From Pleurostoma richardsiae (Eukaryota; Ascomycota; Sordariomycetes; Calosphaeriales; Pleurostomataceae), in the NCBI GenBank assembly GCA_030052745.1, contig JANBVO010000016.1:558001-622000 (forward strand): 64,000 nt of DNA. Reading direction: 5' to 3'. The notes under the pieces were generated by a model. The model made no database searches. It saw nothing but the letters and a program-made list of their open reading frames with translations, and was not told where the DNA came from. This document shows, in pieces, positions 1 through 12,039 of the stretch (the stretch's first letter is position 1; each line of letters opens with the position of its first letter). A program made the position numbers and the translations under genes.

Positions 1-35
1 AACCCCGCGACCGCCCGCTCCCGCCGCTCCCCCCG

Positions 36-476
36 ATGTCCGGCGCCGACTCCCCCGAGATCCTCGCCGCCTACGAGGCCGTCCGCTCGGACAAGGACCC
101 CGCCACCTGGCTGCTGATCTCCTACGCCGCGCCGACCGGCAACAAGCTCGCCCTCACCAAGACCGGCACGGGCGGGCTGCCCGAGCTGGCGGCCGAGCTG
201 GACGACGGCCAGGTGCAGTACGCGTACGCGCGGGTCGAGTACGCCAACGACGCCGAGAGCACGCGCGTCAAGTTCGCCTTCGTGACCTGGATCGGGCAGG
301 GCGCCAAGGTCATGCGCAAGGCGCGCGCCAGCATCGAGAGCGGGGAGGTCAAGAAGGTCCTGGGCCACGCCAGCATACAGGTCGAGGCCGGCGAGCGGTC
401 GGACCTCGACGAGAAGGACATCGTGGCCAGGCTGCGGAAGGCCGGGGGCGCGGACTACAATGGGGGTCGGGGATGA
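36..476 (+). CDS. Coactosin-like actin-binding protein (ADF-H domain)
   Basis: A 146-residue protein made of one ADF-homology domain, the fold of coactosin and cofilin. The N-terminus (MSGADSPEI, then YEAVRSDKDP and WLLISY) and the FAFVTWIG segment near residue 85 are coactosin hallmarks. The last third holds the helix SIQVEAGERSDLDEKDI. Family members bind F-actin in the cytoplasm and affect filament turnover and cortical patches. The length equals the usual coactosin length of about 145 residues, so the protein looks complete from this ATG. An upstream non-coding or short first exon outside the window cannot be excluded, because only 35 bases precede it. Codon use is extremely GC-rich at third positions. 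Stop codon is TGA. Confidence 0.85.
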   Translation: MSGADSPEILAAYEAVRSDKDPATWLLISYAAPTGNKLALTKTGTGGLPELAAELDDGQVQYAYARVEYANDAESTRVKFAFVTWIGQGAKVMRKARASIESGEVKKVLGHASIQVEAGERSDLDEKDIVARLRKAGGADYNGGRG

Positions 477-2287
477 GCACGGTGGACGCTGCTGGACCCG
501 TCAATGAGGGCCCAGACGAGGTTACACACACGTTCATAGGAAGAGGAAGCGTCCGGCATATAGGAGGGGATTGGGGCTGGGATCTAGTTGGATACATCGC
601 ATAAGCATCCGTGGATATAGGAGCGTTTTGGCGTGCATTGGCTCATGGGGATTCGAATTAGATCTTTGGTCAGAAGAAGAAGCGGTTACCTCGGCTCCCA
701 CAGACCGTCGACCACGTCGTTTTACGACCACTGGGTCTAGCTGTTTGTCGACCGTCCCTCTCTACCGACACGCCCTTCGTGACGTTCGTTTACCTGTGCG
801 CCGAATCTGATGTTAGTCACATTTACGTTCTTCCGTGTCTAGAGACGCACAACGACCCAGCAGTATCTCAGTCGTACTGCTCCCATCCCAGTTCCACGGA
901 GACTCGACCAATCTCCCAGGGGGCCGCGCCAGCGTCCCCATCTAACCTATCTATGACAAGCAGCCTGCCTTCGCCTCCATTTGAGTTGAACTCCATGAAG
1001 ACCAATGATATTGCCCGTGCACACGCCGTGGGAAGTCCTACGGATCGTGTCGGCAAAGCGTTTCTCATGCATACCTGTACCCACACTGCACGCCCTCACC
1101 GCACAACGTCGTCAGCAAGCCAGCGATTCGCCCGGCACCTGTCACCTTGTTTCACATCAGCAGATCGGAGGCTGTGCCGGCCAACACATCCAGAGCAGAC
1201 CCACACCTCCAAGCACAATTCCGAAACATAAAGCACAAATATGCAGAGGGTTCTGTCTTTGCGACGCCTCGCCAAGGGCCGATAAGGATGCGGTAGGTCT
1301 AGCTGTCTCACGACGTGGGATCCGGGGGTTCCGCGGCTGAAGCTCACCGTGTGAGTTCAGGTATATCAAGTCTGATATAGCAATAGCATGAGTCACGGCT
1401 AGGCGGTCTAATAGTGGAAATACGTACCTGAGAGCTGACCTCGCTCCGTCGAAGCATCCTTCATCGATAGCGGCGGTGTGATGGGTAGAAAGCAGCGTTT
1501 GTCTTGTGACAGAGGTGGCGACTGTCATTGGATAATCGCTCGTCAAGGCTGATGAACGGAGGAGCGGCGGTTGGCTACTCGACTGCATTGACCCTAGTTG
1601 CGTCTCGCCGGGTTTCTGTTTTGGTTGTCAAAAGCAATAGGCCGACATGACAGCTTGCAGAAGATAAAGAATTCTCCCCAATAGCGGAATGTTCCACGAA
1701 GCCACTCGGCTGGAAGGAGTGAGAGTCGCGGGAAGCAGCGTGTTGGCAGAAAAGACCAAAGTTGCGTGCCACAAAGAACTGATGCAAATGGCTATGCGAC
1801 AGCTACCCCAGAACATCGCATCTCGCGGATGCAGGTCGGTCAGGCTTGCCGCTGAGATGCGAAGTTAGCAGAATCATCACCACGGTGTACAGCAAAAACA
1901 ACATCTGTGATGAAGGCTTGGGTATTTCTCCTGTCGACTAGCCAGGTCCATGTATCTATCTATTAGCGAAGGTAAGCGGCTCGTTTCAACTTCCTATCCT
2001 AAGGATAAGATGTCCGCATCTGGGTTTCCGTGGACAGGTAATGCCCTTGTTCGGGGATAGTCCCCCACCACCCTGAATGATATAACACAAAGCAAAGGCC
2101 GTTCCGTTGATTTGCTCACCGTATCTATACTCAAACACCAGCATGCAATGCAGTCCCTTTCCATGATATGCTATGACGAATTGCTCTCTCTACTGCTGTC
2201 ACCGTGATCCCATCGCAACCACCCCCATGATCTCGTGTCTCTTTGACCGTGTCTGTAGGCGCAATCCCAGCGGGGCAACTTTGCAGT
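477..2287. other. Gene-free spacer, 1.8 kb
   Basis: Only short overlapping reading frames occur here and none has a recognisable motif or plausible splice chain. The segment lies between the 3' ends of the coactosin-like gene (plus strand) and the coiled-coil gene (minus strand). It must hold both 3' UTRs. I see no transposon ends, tRNA or long repeat. Confidence 0.5.
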
Positions 2288-5089
2288 TCAAGACAGAGTC
2301 TCACGAGGACCGGATTGTGCCTCTGGTGCTTCGGGTCCCTGCTCTGTCTGCACTCGCGGTCTCCCAAGGGCGCGCGCAGCCGCCTCCCGAGTTGCCTCGT
2401 CCACTGCGAACCAGTCCGCACCCATAAGGCCTGCGCACTCCCTTGACATGTGCTCCGCTGTGGCCTTGAAGAACCGGGTGACCAGATCATGGTAGCTGTT
2501 ACGATTCTCGACCATCTTTCCGTAGGCGCAGTCGAGCTCCTGGTACGCCTCCTTCAGCGTTCCGTAATGAGCCTCCAGCTGGGCGAGGTCATCCTCCACG
2601 TCCTGGGCCGATCGCAGCTTGTCTGCCTCCTTCAACTGCTGCGCCTGTAACTCGTTGAATCGTGCTCGTAAGGCGGTCATCTCGATCGATCGAGCCTTGA
2701 GGTCGCTGCGCAGCTGAGTTTGGGCTTGGTTGAGTTTGGCGGCTTGGGTCACTTCAGCGTTAAGTCGTGTATTCAGGTCCTTGACGGACGTTCGTAGAGT
2801 GGTAATCTCGTCCGACTTCGCCGTCAGAACCATCTCCATCTGGGCTTGTGACTGCGCGCGGTCCTGCATCTCCTTCTCGAGACGCTGCTTACTCTCCTGG
2901 AGGAGTTTGGCGACATCCTGAGCCTCCGCGTATGTGGTCTGTAGACGAGTGTTCCTATCCGCGAGTATCTGCTGTAGGCGCAGCTGTTCCTCGCCATGCT
3001 GCCTGGCCCGGATGCGGAGCTGCTCCGCCTCGTTGAGCGCATTGTCCCTCTCGAGCTTGAGCGAGTTCAGGCCTGTCTCCATGGTGTTGAGCTCCGTCTG
3101 CGTCCTCCATATTATGGACTGCTGCTCCTTGACCAGCGCCTCGCGGTCCTCGAGCTCCTGACTCAAGACGGACTTTTCCTTCAGTATCTCCTGATATCGA
3201 GCGTGCTGCGCGACCTCCTCGATAGCTTTCTCCGCCGTGAGATGGGCAATCTGCTTCTTCATCGCCTCGTTATCGTGCCGGAGTACTTCCGTTTGGGATA
3301 GCAAACCAGGACGCTGGGCCTCGATGGCTTTCTTAGCCTTCTGCTCTGCCTGGTAGTTCTCCTCCAATCGACCATACGCGGTTTGCAGCTGCGTGTTCCT
3401 AATCTCAAACTTGTGGATTTTCTCCCGGAGGGACATGTTCTCTCCCTTCATCTTGTTATTTTCCTGCCGGAGATCAGCCAGTTCGGACAGTAGAACTTTC
3501 TCTTTGTCAGCAGCGGCCTTCTTCGAGGATTGCAACTCTGCCTTCAGTCTCTGATTTTCGGCTTCCGAAATCTTCACTGCCTCTGATCGTCCTTGACTCG
3601 CCGTGTTTCGCGACAGCTCTCTGGCCCGCATCAGAGAGATGTCGTTTTCCAAGTCCTTCAGGTGTTTTGAAAATTTCATGTTCGCATCGTGCTCCTCAGA
3701 CAGTGTTTGCTCCCTCTTCCGGATGATGGCCTTTAGACCATTCATAGTGGAAACCTCTGCCTGTAGTCGGGACTCGGCAAGCTGGACTTGTTCCTGAGCG
3801 TTGAGGAGTTGTTTCTTCAACTCTGCTTTGCTGGAATTTTCCTGTTTTAGAAGCGACTGCATTTCGGAGACTTTCTGCAGCGCAGCGCCCAGCTGCTGTT
3901 TCGTGTCGTCCTTCTCGGAAATCTCCTTGACCAGGCGGGTCTTGAGAGAGGCGTTCTCATCACGCAGCTCTTGAGACTGCCGGCCTGGTGGTGTCCGGTT
4001 GCCCTGCGTTCGAAAATCGATCTTTGATAATAGTCCACTGAGCTGCTCCTCGAGAATTCTATTCTTAGCCGACAAGGAGAGCACGCGCTTCTTCGCTTCC
4101 TCAGACTCCTTTCTCGATCTGACAAGAGCGGTCCGGAATGAATCCACCTCCTCCTGCAACGAGTCGCGGTCCTTTAGCAGCTCGTCCCTCTCATCGCGTA
4201 GCGACTTCAAGTCATCCGCCGGGCTTAGAAGCATCGTTGGTACCTTCTGTGAGGCGGCACCTTTACTAACTTGTACTCCGAAAAGCTTTGTGTCAAGCTC
4301 CGGGGGGCGGATAGCAGAAGTCGATCCCGGGCGTCCCGATATTTTGTTTCGGGTTTCTGATGCGCGTGGCTTCTCTGTGGTGGCGGTGGGTGACTTGTCT
4401 TGTCCACAGCTCTTTGGGGCGGAGAGGGCTGGTCGTTTAGCGGGTGGACAGCCACCACTGGCACCGCTGGAGGAGTCGAGGACTCTCTTCATCTGGCTTT
4501 GAGAGGATGTATTGACCTTAAGAGGAGAGCGCTTGGTCCCCGGAGATTCTGTCTTCACAGGTTGCGAGACACCGCTCCCGCTGTCATTAGTGATAACAGA
4601 TATGCCGAGCCCTCCGCTGCCGATGACCGCAAACCGCGCACCCGCAAACGAAGTTGAAGTCGGTGACGGGCTCAGCTATAAGTTGTCATTTAGTAGGCGT
4701 GCTAGTAGATATCTCATGATTGTCTCGATGGAAGACGTTGGAATGGACAAGACTCAGAGTGTATATGGTTGGAGAAGTGCACTTACTTTGGGCTCTGCCT
4801 TCACGGCCGTTGAGAAATTTGCCTTGTCAGCACGAGGCGACGCCTCCTGCACTTGCGTGTTTGATGGCTCACTGTTTCCGCAATTGGAGCTGTTCTCTTT
4901 ACTGATGGCGGATGTATCGTTTTGCTTGGGTGGGTGGGAATGGTCCTGCTCATCGTCGCTTCTGACGACGACAATGCAATCCTCGATTTTGTCGTCGCCA
5001 TCAACGATGACGGGAGTGAGTATCCTAGGTGTGTCTTGAGATTTTCGAGGCTCGCGACTGCCGCGACTCCGGCGCTTTGTTCCAGGCAT
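2288..5089 (-). CDS. Large coiled-coil protein, function unknown
   Basis: Two exons: 5089-4787 and 4675-2288, joined across a 111-bp intron (donor GTAAGT, acceptor TATAG, phase 0), giving 896 residues. The N-terminal 170 residues are basic to acidic, rich in Ser, Pro and Lys, and probably disordered. From about residue 260 to 800 the sequence is almost continuous heptad-rich coiled coil (many E/K/Q/L/R, few Pro or Gly), with the register broken near residues 330-345. The tail is a short helical region (YHDLVTRFF, then HMSRECAGL) followed by a Pro/Glu-rich end. Long coiled coils of this kind act as scaffolds at spindle poles, septa, nuclear envelope or Golgi, but nothing here chooses among them. 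No motor, kinase or DNA-binding motif is visible. Confidence 0.8.
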
Positions 5090-5740
5090 GGCGCGCCTGC
5101 GGCCACGGCGCGGATGTCTACGGCTGGCGGTCCGTAGTCAAGGAAGATCAATCAGGCCACTATGCGGCGGAATGAAGCTGAGAATATCGAAGGAAACTGT
5201 GCGTAGACATGCAGACGAGGCGTCGAGTGAGAACCGCCTAAACTCAACATAAGAGGCCGAGAAGGAAGGCGATGACGATGAGATTGGATAAGTCGGATAG
5301 GGTGGAGGCCTTGGTGGTGAGACGGTTCACGACCAGATGAGTGGCAAGAGAGGCGAGGTAGTAGAATGAGTGAATGAGTGTAACTTGCTGAGGGCGGGAA
5401 TCTCCTTTGGCATTAAAGTGGAAGACGCCGGTTGAGCCGAGGTGGGTGGATCGAGCGCCGGTGCGTGCGGGCCGTCAGTTCCAGCTGAGGCGGAATGCCC
5501 AAGAGGTGCCTTAGGTAGCGGTAGTAGGGGAGTAAGTGCTTTAGGTGCTCAATCTCGGGGTTTCGCGCACGAAGTCGCCAGCTCGCCGTCCAGAGACCTT
5601 GAAAACGCGGTCAGCGGCGCGTGTCTCGGGCGTCAAACGAGCGGCACCGGTTGATAGAGCTGCCTGCGTGACGATGGAGGAGGAGAGGAGGGACTAGCAC
5701 ACACGCATTGAGGGGAGAAAAAAGGAGATAGAGAGCGTGC

Positions 5741-5768
<28 letters not shown>
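5741..5768. repeat. TG dinucleotide microsatellite
   Basis: About 14 uninterrupted TG units, followed by a CGCACA end. It lies about 650 bp upstream of the coiled-coil gene start. Length polymorphism among strains would be expected. Confidence 0.95.
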
Positions 5769-5771
<3 letters not shown>

Positions 5772-5898
5772 ACAGGCAATTGGAAATTTGTGGCGCGCTT
5801 AGAGCTGCTGATAGCCGCCACCCTGTGCCAGAAAAGGTGGGCTTTGCGGTCTGGGCTCAGGGCGGTGTTTGATTGCTTTTGATAAGTGACGGCCCTGA

Positions 5899-5992
5899 CG
5901 GTACGTACCTACCTACTCTGACCTTACCTTCCCAGTTATGTACCTGCCTACTTTAGGTATCTACTTACCTTAGGTACTTTGCGTAGGTATAA
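5899..5992. promoter_or_regulatory. Cluster of TACCTA/TAGGTA motifs
   Basis: Within about 95 bp there are at least seven copies of ACCTAC, TACCTT, TAGGTA or GTAGGTA in both orientations. Similar motif clusters occur upstream of many Sordariomycete genes. The nearest start codon is that of the coiled-coil gene at 5089. Whether it binds a factor cannot be judged from sequence. Confidence 0.4.
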
Positions 5993-8300
5993 CTGTATAA
6001 CTATCTATCTCGAGGGAAGGTGCGAAGCAGCAACAGAGAACCCGATGGAAATGGAAAGAGCATCAGTCATCAGTAAGAACTCCCTAAATTAACAAAGAAC
6101 AATAGCAGATCTGATCACGTGAGCTGCCTACGTCTTCCACCCCGGTTGTTGTGTTTCTTTCTTCTTCTTCTAATCATTCTGATCCTGGTTATTCAGGTCC
6201 GCAGTTGGTCCTTTGTGGAGTAGCCTTCCATGCCTTGAAGATCACAAGGGAACCTTGAAATAGTAAGCGTAATCTCGACTATCAGCCGGCTGAATCCACG
6301 TTCCGCACAGCAAGCAATACTCCCCAGACAAAGACAAGAAAAGTGCCCTTCCTACTACATAAAGGATCATGTATCCCGCTACAAAATCATTTGAGGAAAA
6401 TGGAAGATCTCGATTGAGTCTGTCAGGAACATCGCAGGTCCTGCACCAAACTACCTAAATGGCAGCTACACGTACTCCAATGCAGTAGGAGCAAAAGATC
6501 ACTGTTAGCTCGCACACCACCCACACCCATTCTCTTCTTATTCTAGTCCTCAAAGAACACGATATCTTGATCATACCCTCTAGGCACCTGTTGTGATGAC
6601 TCGTCCCCAATGCGAGCTAGGTTTCCAGTGTGTGGCTGGATGCAGCAATTACTGGGACTGGGCACCCCTCCTTGTCCAATTAGACGGTGTCGACCACGAC
6701 AGCAAATGAAATAAGTGCGTCTTGGGGTGCGGGCAGGCCCTTGATTCGCCCAGTCCTCACTATTCCACATGCAATGCTGACAACCTGAGCCTCTCTTTCT
6801 TTGATTGATTCACTCACACCAATGGTGGTGAAATGGGAAGAAGGAGTTCAAACCCGGCTCTTTGCAGGCACCCCGCAGGCGGGCTATTCTATTCTGGCTT
6901 GTGGAAGCTAATTCCTGATCGCGAGTTACGGTAATTATCATACAACGCCCGCAAGTAATACGTCGCAGCAGAAGCGCCAGACTAGGTTTCAACAGAGGTC
7001 AACCGCAACATCGCCCTACTAACAACGTGATACAGGTCCTACTAGTAGGGGCGAGTTAGTTTGCCAACCAGAAGCAGGCGGACTGCCATGACACCCAGGA
7101 GGTCCATCTGTGACCACCTTTTCCTCATACCGCTGTTTCTGGTCTGGTCGATCCAAACAAACTGCATGGAACTTCTCGTTGATCAAGTGGCTCACGTTGC
7201 TCCTAGAAATGCGCTTATGGAGACTCTCTGGTGACATGATGGTGGCAGTCTAAGATAAGCGACGATCATGCTCATGATTAGCCTATTAATATTTCCACCC
7301 ACGTAAAGATTTTCCTCCGAGAAAGCTCCACCTTCCAGACAGTTTATGTTACTCAATTGTTTCACCTTTTAACCAAGCCTGATGTGACGGAGCCGCGGCG
7401 TAGCAAGATGGTAAGTAGCTGGACTTACCACTGTGGCTACGCCGCCTAGGATCTCACAACTATTTACGTCCTTTCCAAATCTGTGCTCAATCTGATCTTG
7501 GGAGGGTTATGAAGCGTTTATATACTTCCACGGCTGATCATGTTCTCCGGTCTGTGCCTTGCGTGTGTGGCTTGCTAGATATCGTACCTTGCGGTCTCTT
7601 TCTTTTGAAGGCACCTTACCCTGGAGACAAGTTGCTTAGTCTGAGGATTATTGATATCACTCAAAAGTATCCCACCCTCGCCCTATAACAATAGCTCAGT
7701 TCGAAGAATGTTCCTCAGCCAGCGTCTATTTTCCCACAATGTTGACCAGAGAAGTGATACTATCGACTACAGAGTTCCAGGGAAATGTCTCCTCATTGTT
7801 GCTGGCCCTATTTATAGCCGACTGCGCTTGACCTGCCTAAATGACTTGGCACCGCGACGTCGGAAGACGCCGAGGATAGAGCCCCAGCTTTGTGATCTAT
7901 GCCGAGCTCAAATGATGCCACCCACACAATGGAGGGATCTAATTACTGAAATAGGCTGGCAGAAGAGCCAAATTCACGCAGGGGATCGAACTTCTCTTGG
8001 GGGACCTTCGGGGGGCCCAACAGCCCACAACAGCCCACTATCACGAGCTACAATTAGCCACCGCTGGTCATGATAGGCCATGGCAAGTTAGCGTTGTCAC
8101 TTGGGCTATTAATGCACGGCGCAGTTAGATACTAACTTGTTACGTTTGAGTGTTCATATGCCGCCTTTCCCTTTCGACTCGATTGTCACCATGAAAGAGG
8201 TACGTCCCGTACAGGGAGGCGGACTTAGCAAAACCAGAAAGGCAACAACTGAGGGCGTTGGATGCAGAACCACACCTACAACTTCCAGCGAGGCACGCGA

Positions 8301-10175
8301 CTAGACAACAACCCAGTTCGCCTCCGAATCCAGTTCCTCATCCGAGCTTTCACAATGTCCACCTACGGTCAAATCCAACCAGTCCTCGTCCCCGGAGCTT
8401 GTCTCGTGTGCCAACGTGATGTTTGACCGGTTTTTGTCACTTCTTTCAAAGTCTTTTGGCTTTGCAAGGTCAGCCACCGAGAGCTCCATCGACTCGTTCT
8501 GCTCGTTAGATGCCTCGTCTACGGTATTGTCACCAGAGGAGGCTTCGGGCTTTCTTGAAGATGTGCAGAGCCCGACTATTGCATGCTCTTCTTTGCCGGT
8601 CGTACGCCCCTTCAATGCGTGTTCCTGGTCCTCGATATGGGTCTGAGTCCCCTCTGTCGTTGTTCCGTAGGCCCGATCGCCTCTTTCCTCGCTAGAAACA
8701 CAGGCTGCGACACCTGCATCTTGAGCTGCAGTCCGCGCTTTCCTCTGACAGGATAGTAGTCCTGTGCGCTCGTGATCAGGTTCCATGGCCCTCCTTCTCA
8801 AGTGGGGAGACTTGTTCGACGATGAGCAAGTTGTCGTTGGGATCATTTGCTGCACCTGCCCCAATGGAGGCATATCCCCAGAATGGGCTTCTTGTTCGGC
8901 AAAACGACTCCCATCCACATGCTCGAGATCAGGTGTTGTCCGGAAGCCCTCGTCGGGAGAGCTGCCCGTATTTGCGATGAACAACTTAACGAGAACTCCT
9001 ATTTTCACCTGACGGGTGTCATGACAGAGGCTCCCCATCGCCTCTGCCGCCAGGGCACGGAACTCCTTGAGATGCTTGTCAAAATTATCTGCTTTGGCGG
9101 AGCCGCCGTAGATGTACACGTTCTCACTGCCAGAGACCGTAGGGTTTTCCGGTGCAGACTTCTCCAGGATGGTGCGTGCTCGAGGGTGGTAACTCATCCG
9201 ACAGCCTGCCTTGAGAAGTTCCTGCAGAAGGGATCTGGTACGCATCGGATACCCTTCCTCTGCGAACTTTTGTGCTAGCTGCTTTAAGCACTTTTCGATC
9301 TCTCCCTCATATTCAGCTAAGAACAGCTGTTGTAAAAGTCTTCTTGCTTCGGTGCTGATTAGAGAACTGCGGTCCCCCAAGGGATCAGTCGCCACGAGAT
9401 GCTGAGTATTCATTGTCGAAGTTGTCAGGCAACCGTTGTCCAGCGCTTTTGCACGTTCCAAACCAGCCAGGGCTTGGACAGACGGCAACTGATAAGGCAT
9501 CTCCATGCAGTCACAGACCCGACGCTGAGAGTAGCTCGCTAGTTCTTCAAAGGTGGGCGGCCTAACTTCAAGATCTCCAGCAGAACCTCCTTGCCAGGCG
9601 TCGTGTTTCAGTGACTCGCTTTCGGGCTTGAAAGGACAAAGCTGAGGCAGATTAGCCGGTCTTACCACCCCATATCCGAAGATATTGGTGCTGCAGTAAG
9701 GATCATCATGTTGTCGTTTGTATGAAAACGGGAAATCGGCTGGGAGACGACGTAGCGCAATGTTCATGTCGCCGAGGCATTCCTGGTACAACAAAGCTTG
9801 ACGCAGCGCAGACCGCCGCAAGTTGCAGCTGTTGATCTGCCGTATACAGTTCAAGAGAGCCCTGTTTGCTTTTTGCTCATGTGGGCAACCCCGAAACAGC
9901 GTGAGCTGGCCGTACTCGAGCAGAATCTGATCGAGCTTATCTTCTCCTAGAGTTCGGCCTAGCCATGACGCCTTCTCCCCCAGGCGCCCCTGCCGGTTCT
10001 TTTCTCGGAGATACTGTTGTAGCCAGGTGTACCTTGCCTCCTTAGTCGAAGTTGATGCCCACAGGCTTGCACCATGCGTCCACAATCGGGACTGGAGGTG
10101 GCTGTAAGGGATTGAGAGCAAATCTTCGTGGAGGCCCTCCCAGAGCGAAGCCACACTTCTCAGTTTCTCGTCCAT
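8301..10175 (-). CDS. Hypothetical protein, 624 residues, acidic disordered tail
   Basis: A single open frame. The start is placed at the in-frame ATG at 10175. The N-terminal 330 residues look globular and mostly helical (LWEGLHEDLLSI, FEELASYSQRRVCDC, LLQQLFLAEYEGEIEKCLKQLA), with scattered Cys but no metal-site spacing I recognise. Around residues 345-400 there is a helix ending in KIGVLVKLFIANTG. The last 200 residues are low-complexity, rich in Ser, Glu, Asp and Thr, and end in acidic segments (SSGDEDWLDL, SSDEELDSE), so they are probably disordered. No signal peptide or membrane segment. I do not recognise the family. The lack of frame breaks over 1.9 kb argues that it is a real gene, and an upstream exon is possible. 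Confidence 0.65.
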   Translation of the reverse strand: MDEKLRSVASLWEGLHEDLLSIPYSHLQSRLWTHGASLWASTSTKEARYTWLQQYLREKNRQGRLGEKASWLGRTLGEDKLDQILLEYGQLTLFRGCPHEQKANRALLNCIRQINSCNLRRSALRQALLYQECLGDMNIALRRLPADFPFSYKRQHDDPYCSTNIFGYGVVRPANLPQLCPFKPESESLKHDAWQGGSAGDLEVRPPTFEELASYSQRRVCDCMEMPYQLPSVQALAGLERAKALDNGCLTTSTMNTQHLVATDPLGDRSSLISTEARRLLQQLFLAEYEGEIEKCLKQLAQKFAEEGYPMRTRSLLQELLKAGCRMSYHPRARTILEKSAPENPTVSGSENVYIYGGSAKADNFDKHLKEFRALAAEAMGSLCHDTRQVKIGVLVKLFIANTGSSPDEGFRTTPDLEHVDGSRFAEQEAHSGDMPPLGQVQQMIPTTTCSSSNKSPHLRRRAMEPDHERTGLLSCQRKARTAAQDAGVAACVSSEERGDRAYGTTTEGTQTHIEDQEHALKGRTTGKEEHAIVGLCTSSRKPEASSGDNTVDEASNEQNESMELSVADLAKPKDFERSDKNRSNITLAHETSSGDEDWLDLTVGGHCESSDEELDSEANWVVV

Positions 10176-12039
10176 GATCAATGGAGGTCGAGTCCAGTGA
10201 TATGCGACTGTCGTGGGTGCAGCTGTTGGAGGAAGGCAAGTCGCAACGCCAAATCGTGATCGAGAGCAGAGGCTGAGAAACTTAAAATGTTCGTGGAGTT
10301 ATTGGAAATCATACAGACAGGACTCGGACAAACCTTTCCTCTTTATATGCTCCTTAGGCTTTTGAGTTTGGGTGAAACTTTTCGGTTTCCACAGATTCAG
10401 GCCGAAGGATCCCGCCATGTTTCCAGCCTCCCCCGGAAATAATGATTCCAGCATATTGTCAGGATTCTCTTAAGCTCTCGTGTCTACCCTTTCAATTTTT
10501 TGTCCGTTTCTATCACGCGGTGTTTGATACCGTCGGTTCAGGTCCACGCCCATGACGCTCAATGCCGCCCATACCGAGCACTGTTGCGACAAACTCCTCC
10601 CATTATAGAATATAATTAGTAGAGTTTCGGGCCCACTGCGGTGCTCCGGTCTTCCTGCGGTGCGTACCAGCTCCACCCAATTACCTTAACACTGTCACTG
10701 CTACATGTCTGCGCCTTTTGCATTATACACCCGCTCATCTACCGAACCTTTTCTTGAACCTTTTCTGTTCAGCTGCCTGCCACTTACCATGCTCTAGGAC
10801 CCCATACCCAGAAGTCCAGCATGGAAACGATCCTGGTTTTGGATGGCTTAGATTTGGGGGAAAAGCCGACTGGCCCGGAGCTTGAAACATCAAACAATCC
10901 TTAGTAGTCGCTCCATGTCCTAGCCGTATATGTACGCTAAAATGACATTAGCCAAAGTGAGGCATCATAACGCAGCAGCGCGACACACATTAATAGTCAA
11001 ACACGCAATTAGAAATTAGGTGTGTCTACGGGTATGTTCTGGATAGGATAAGTCTAGTGCCTATCGGAGGATCGTGTCTGCGACTCTCGCGAAACACCGC
11101 TTGTTTGTTTGATGGTCCTGGAGCCCGTGACAACGGAGGAAGCTCGAGTTTGCATGTCCTGATTACCAAGCCCTTGTAGTAGTCTGGGCCGGTCATGGCA
11201 TTGCCCCTGTTCGACGAAGTGGACTCGATTGCTCGGACCACTCCGAGCTAGTCTAAGGTAGGAGAAGAATCGGAGAAAGGCTGTTGCTTATCAACAAACT
11301 CACTGCGTCTTCCGACCCAAAGTTCCGTCTTCCGAAGGTGACTGGGGTTTCTTCCGTGCTTCCTATCGTCATTTTAAGCCTTCGCCAGCCGACCTCGGGA
11401 GGATAACCATATCTCTAGAGAGCAATGCGTGATGAGAACGCTACTAGGAATCCCGGTTTTGGTCAGTGGCCGGCGGCCCGTGAGCCGTGGTAGTCCAGAT
11501 GCACCCATGATTGTACTTAGACTGTGGAGGTTGTAGTGGAGGAAGCGATAACACTAATTTGGCAGATCTAAAAATATCTTTTGACAGGAGTCGGAGAATA
11601 TCGACGTTGCAACAGTCAACATGCAGCTGCCTCTTCGGGCATGGGAGGCTCACTACCTTTACTGGGGTCAACAGTCTTCTGGACCGAAGGAATGGTTCGC
11701 GAAATTATCAGCCACGGAACCCTCAAGGTCTACCCGAGGCTGCTGAGTTCTCCCTCAGAAGGATCTCACAGTGAGTGATAGGTAACATCGCTATCGAGGC
11801 CACAGAGGACGCCATAGAAGTTGTCTCCCCAAGTCGAGCTCCTGCAAAGAATCTACCACTAGACGACCAGGAGACTGAACAGCCGTCGGAGTCTCTACTC
11901 GGATCTGTTCTGTTGTCGGGTAATGAGGCCGACGGTGCAGATAATCGGTTAGGTCCGCCCACCGCGGGCATGACCTTGACATGAGCTTTCCCGCTTGTGT
12001 ACAGAATAGTTCTCGAACACTGCATGAGTGCTTTAGCAT
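10176..12039. other. Gene-free spacer
   Basis: Several frames of 60-100 codons, none protein-like enough to support. The frame at 11775-11984 (beginning near IAIEATEDAIEVVSP) has somewhat plausible composition but no start, splice partner or motif. It should contain the promoter of the minus-strand gene ending at 8301. Confidence 0.4.

Larger units (their letters stand above)
5090..8300. other. Gene-poor spacer, 3.2 kb
   Basis: No supportable gene. The left end is the promoter side of the coiled-coil gene and contains a TG microsatellite and a cluster of TACCTA/TAGGTA motifs. The segment 7900-8080 carries, on the minus strand, a GTTCGATCC box like a tRNA T-arm and a short GC-rich tandem (ACAGCCCAC units). 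This could be the remnant of a small retroposon. The open frame at 7651-8073 shows no protein-like features and I do not call it. Confidence 0.45.

Noticed and set aside
7651-8073. 140-codon plus frame
   Set aside because: No motif, no splice context, unusual composition, and it runs through a repeat-like GC-rich tandem.
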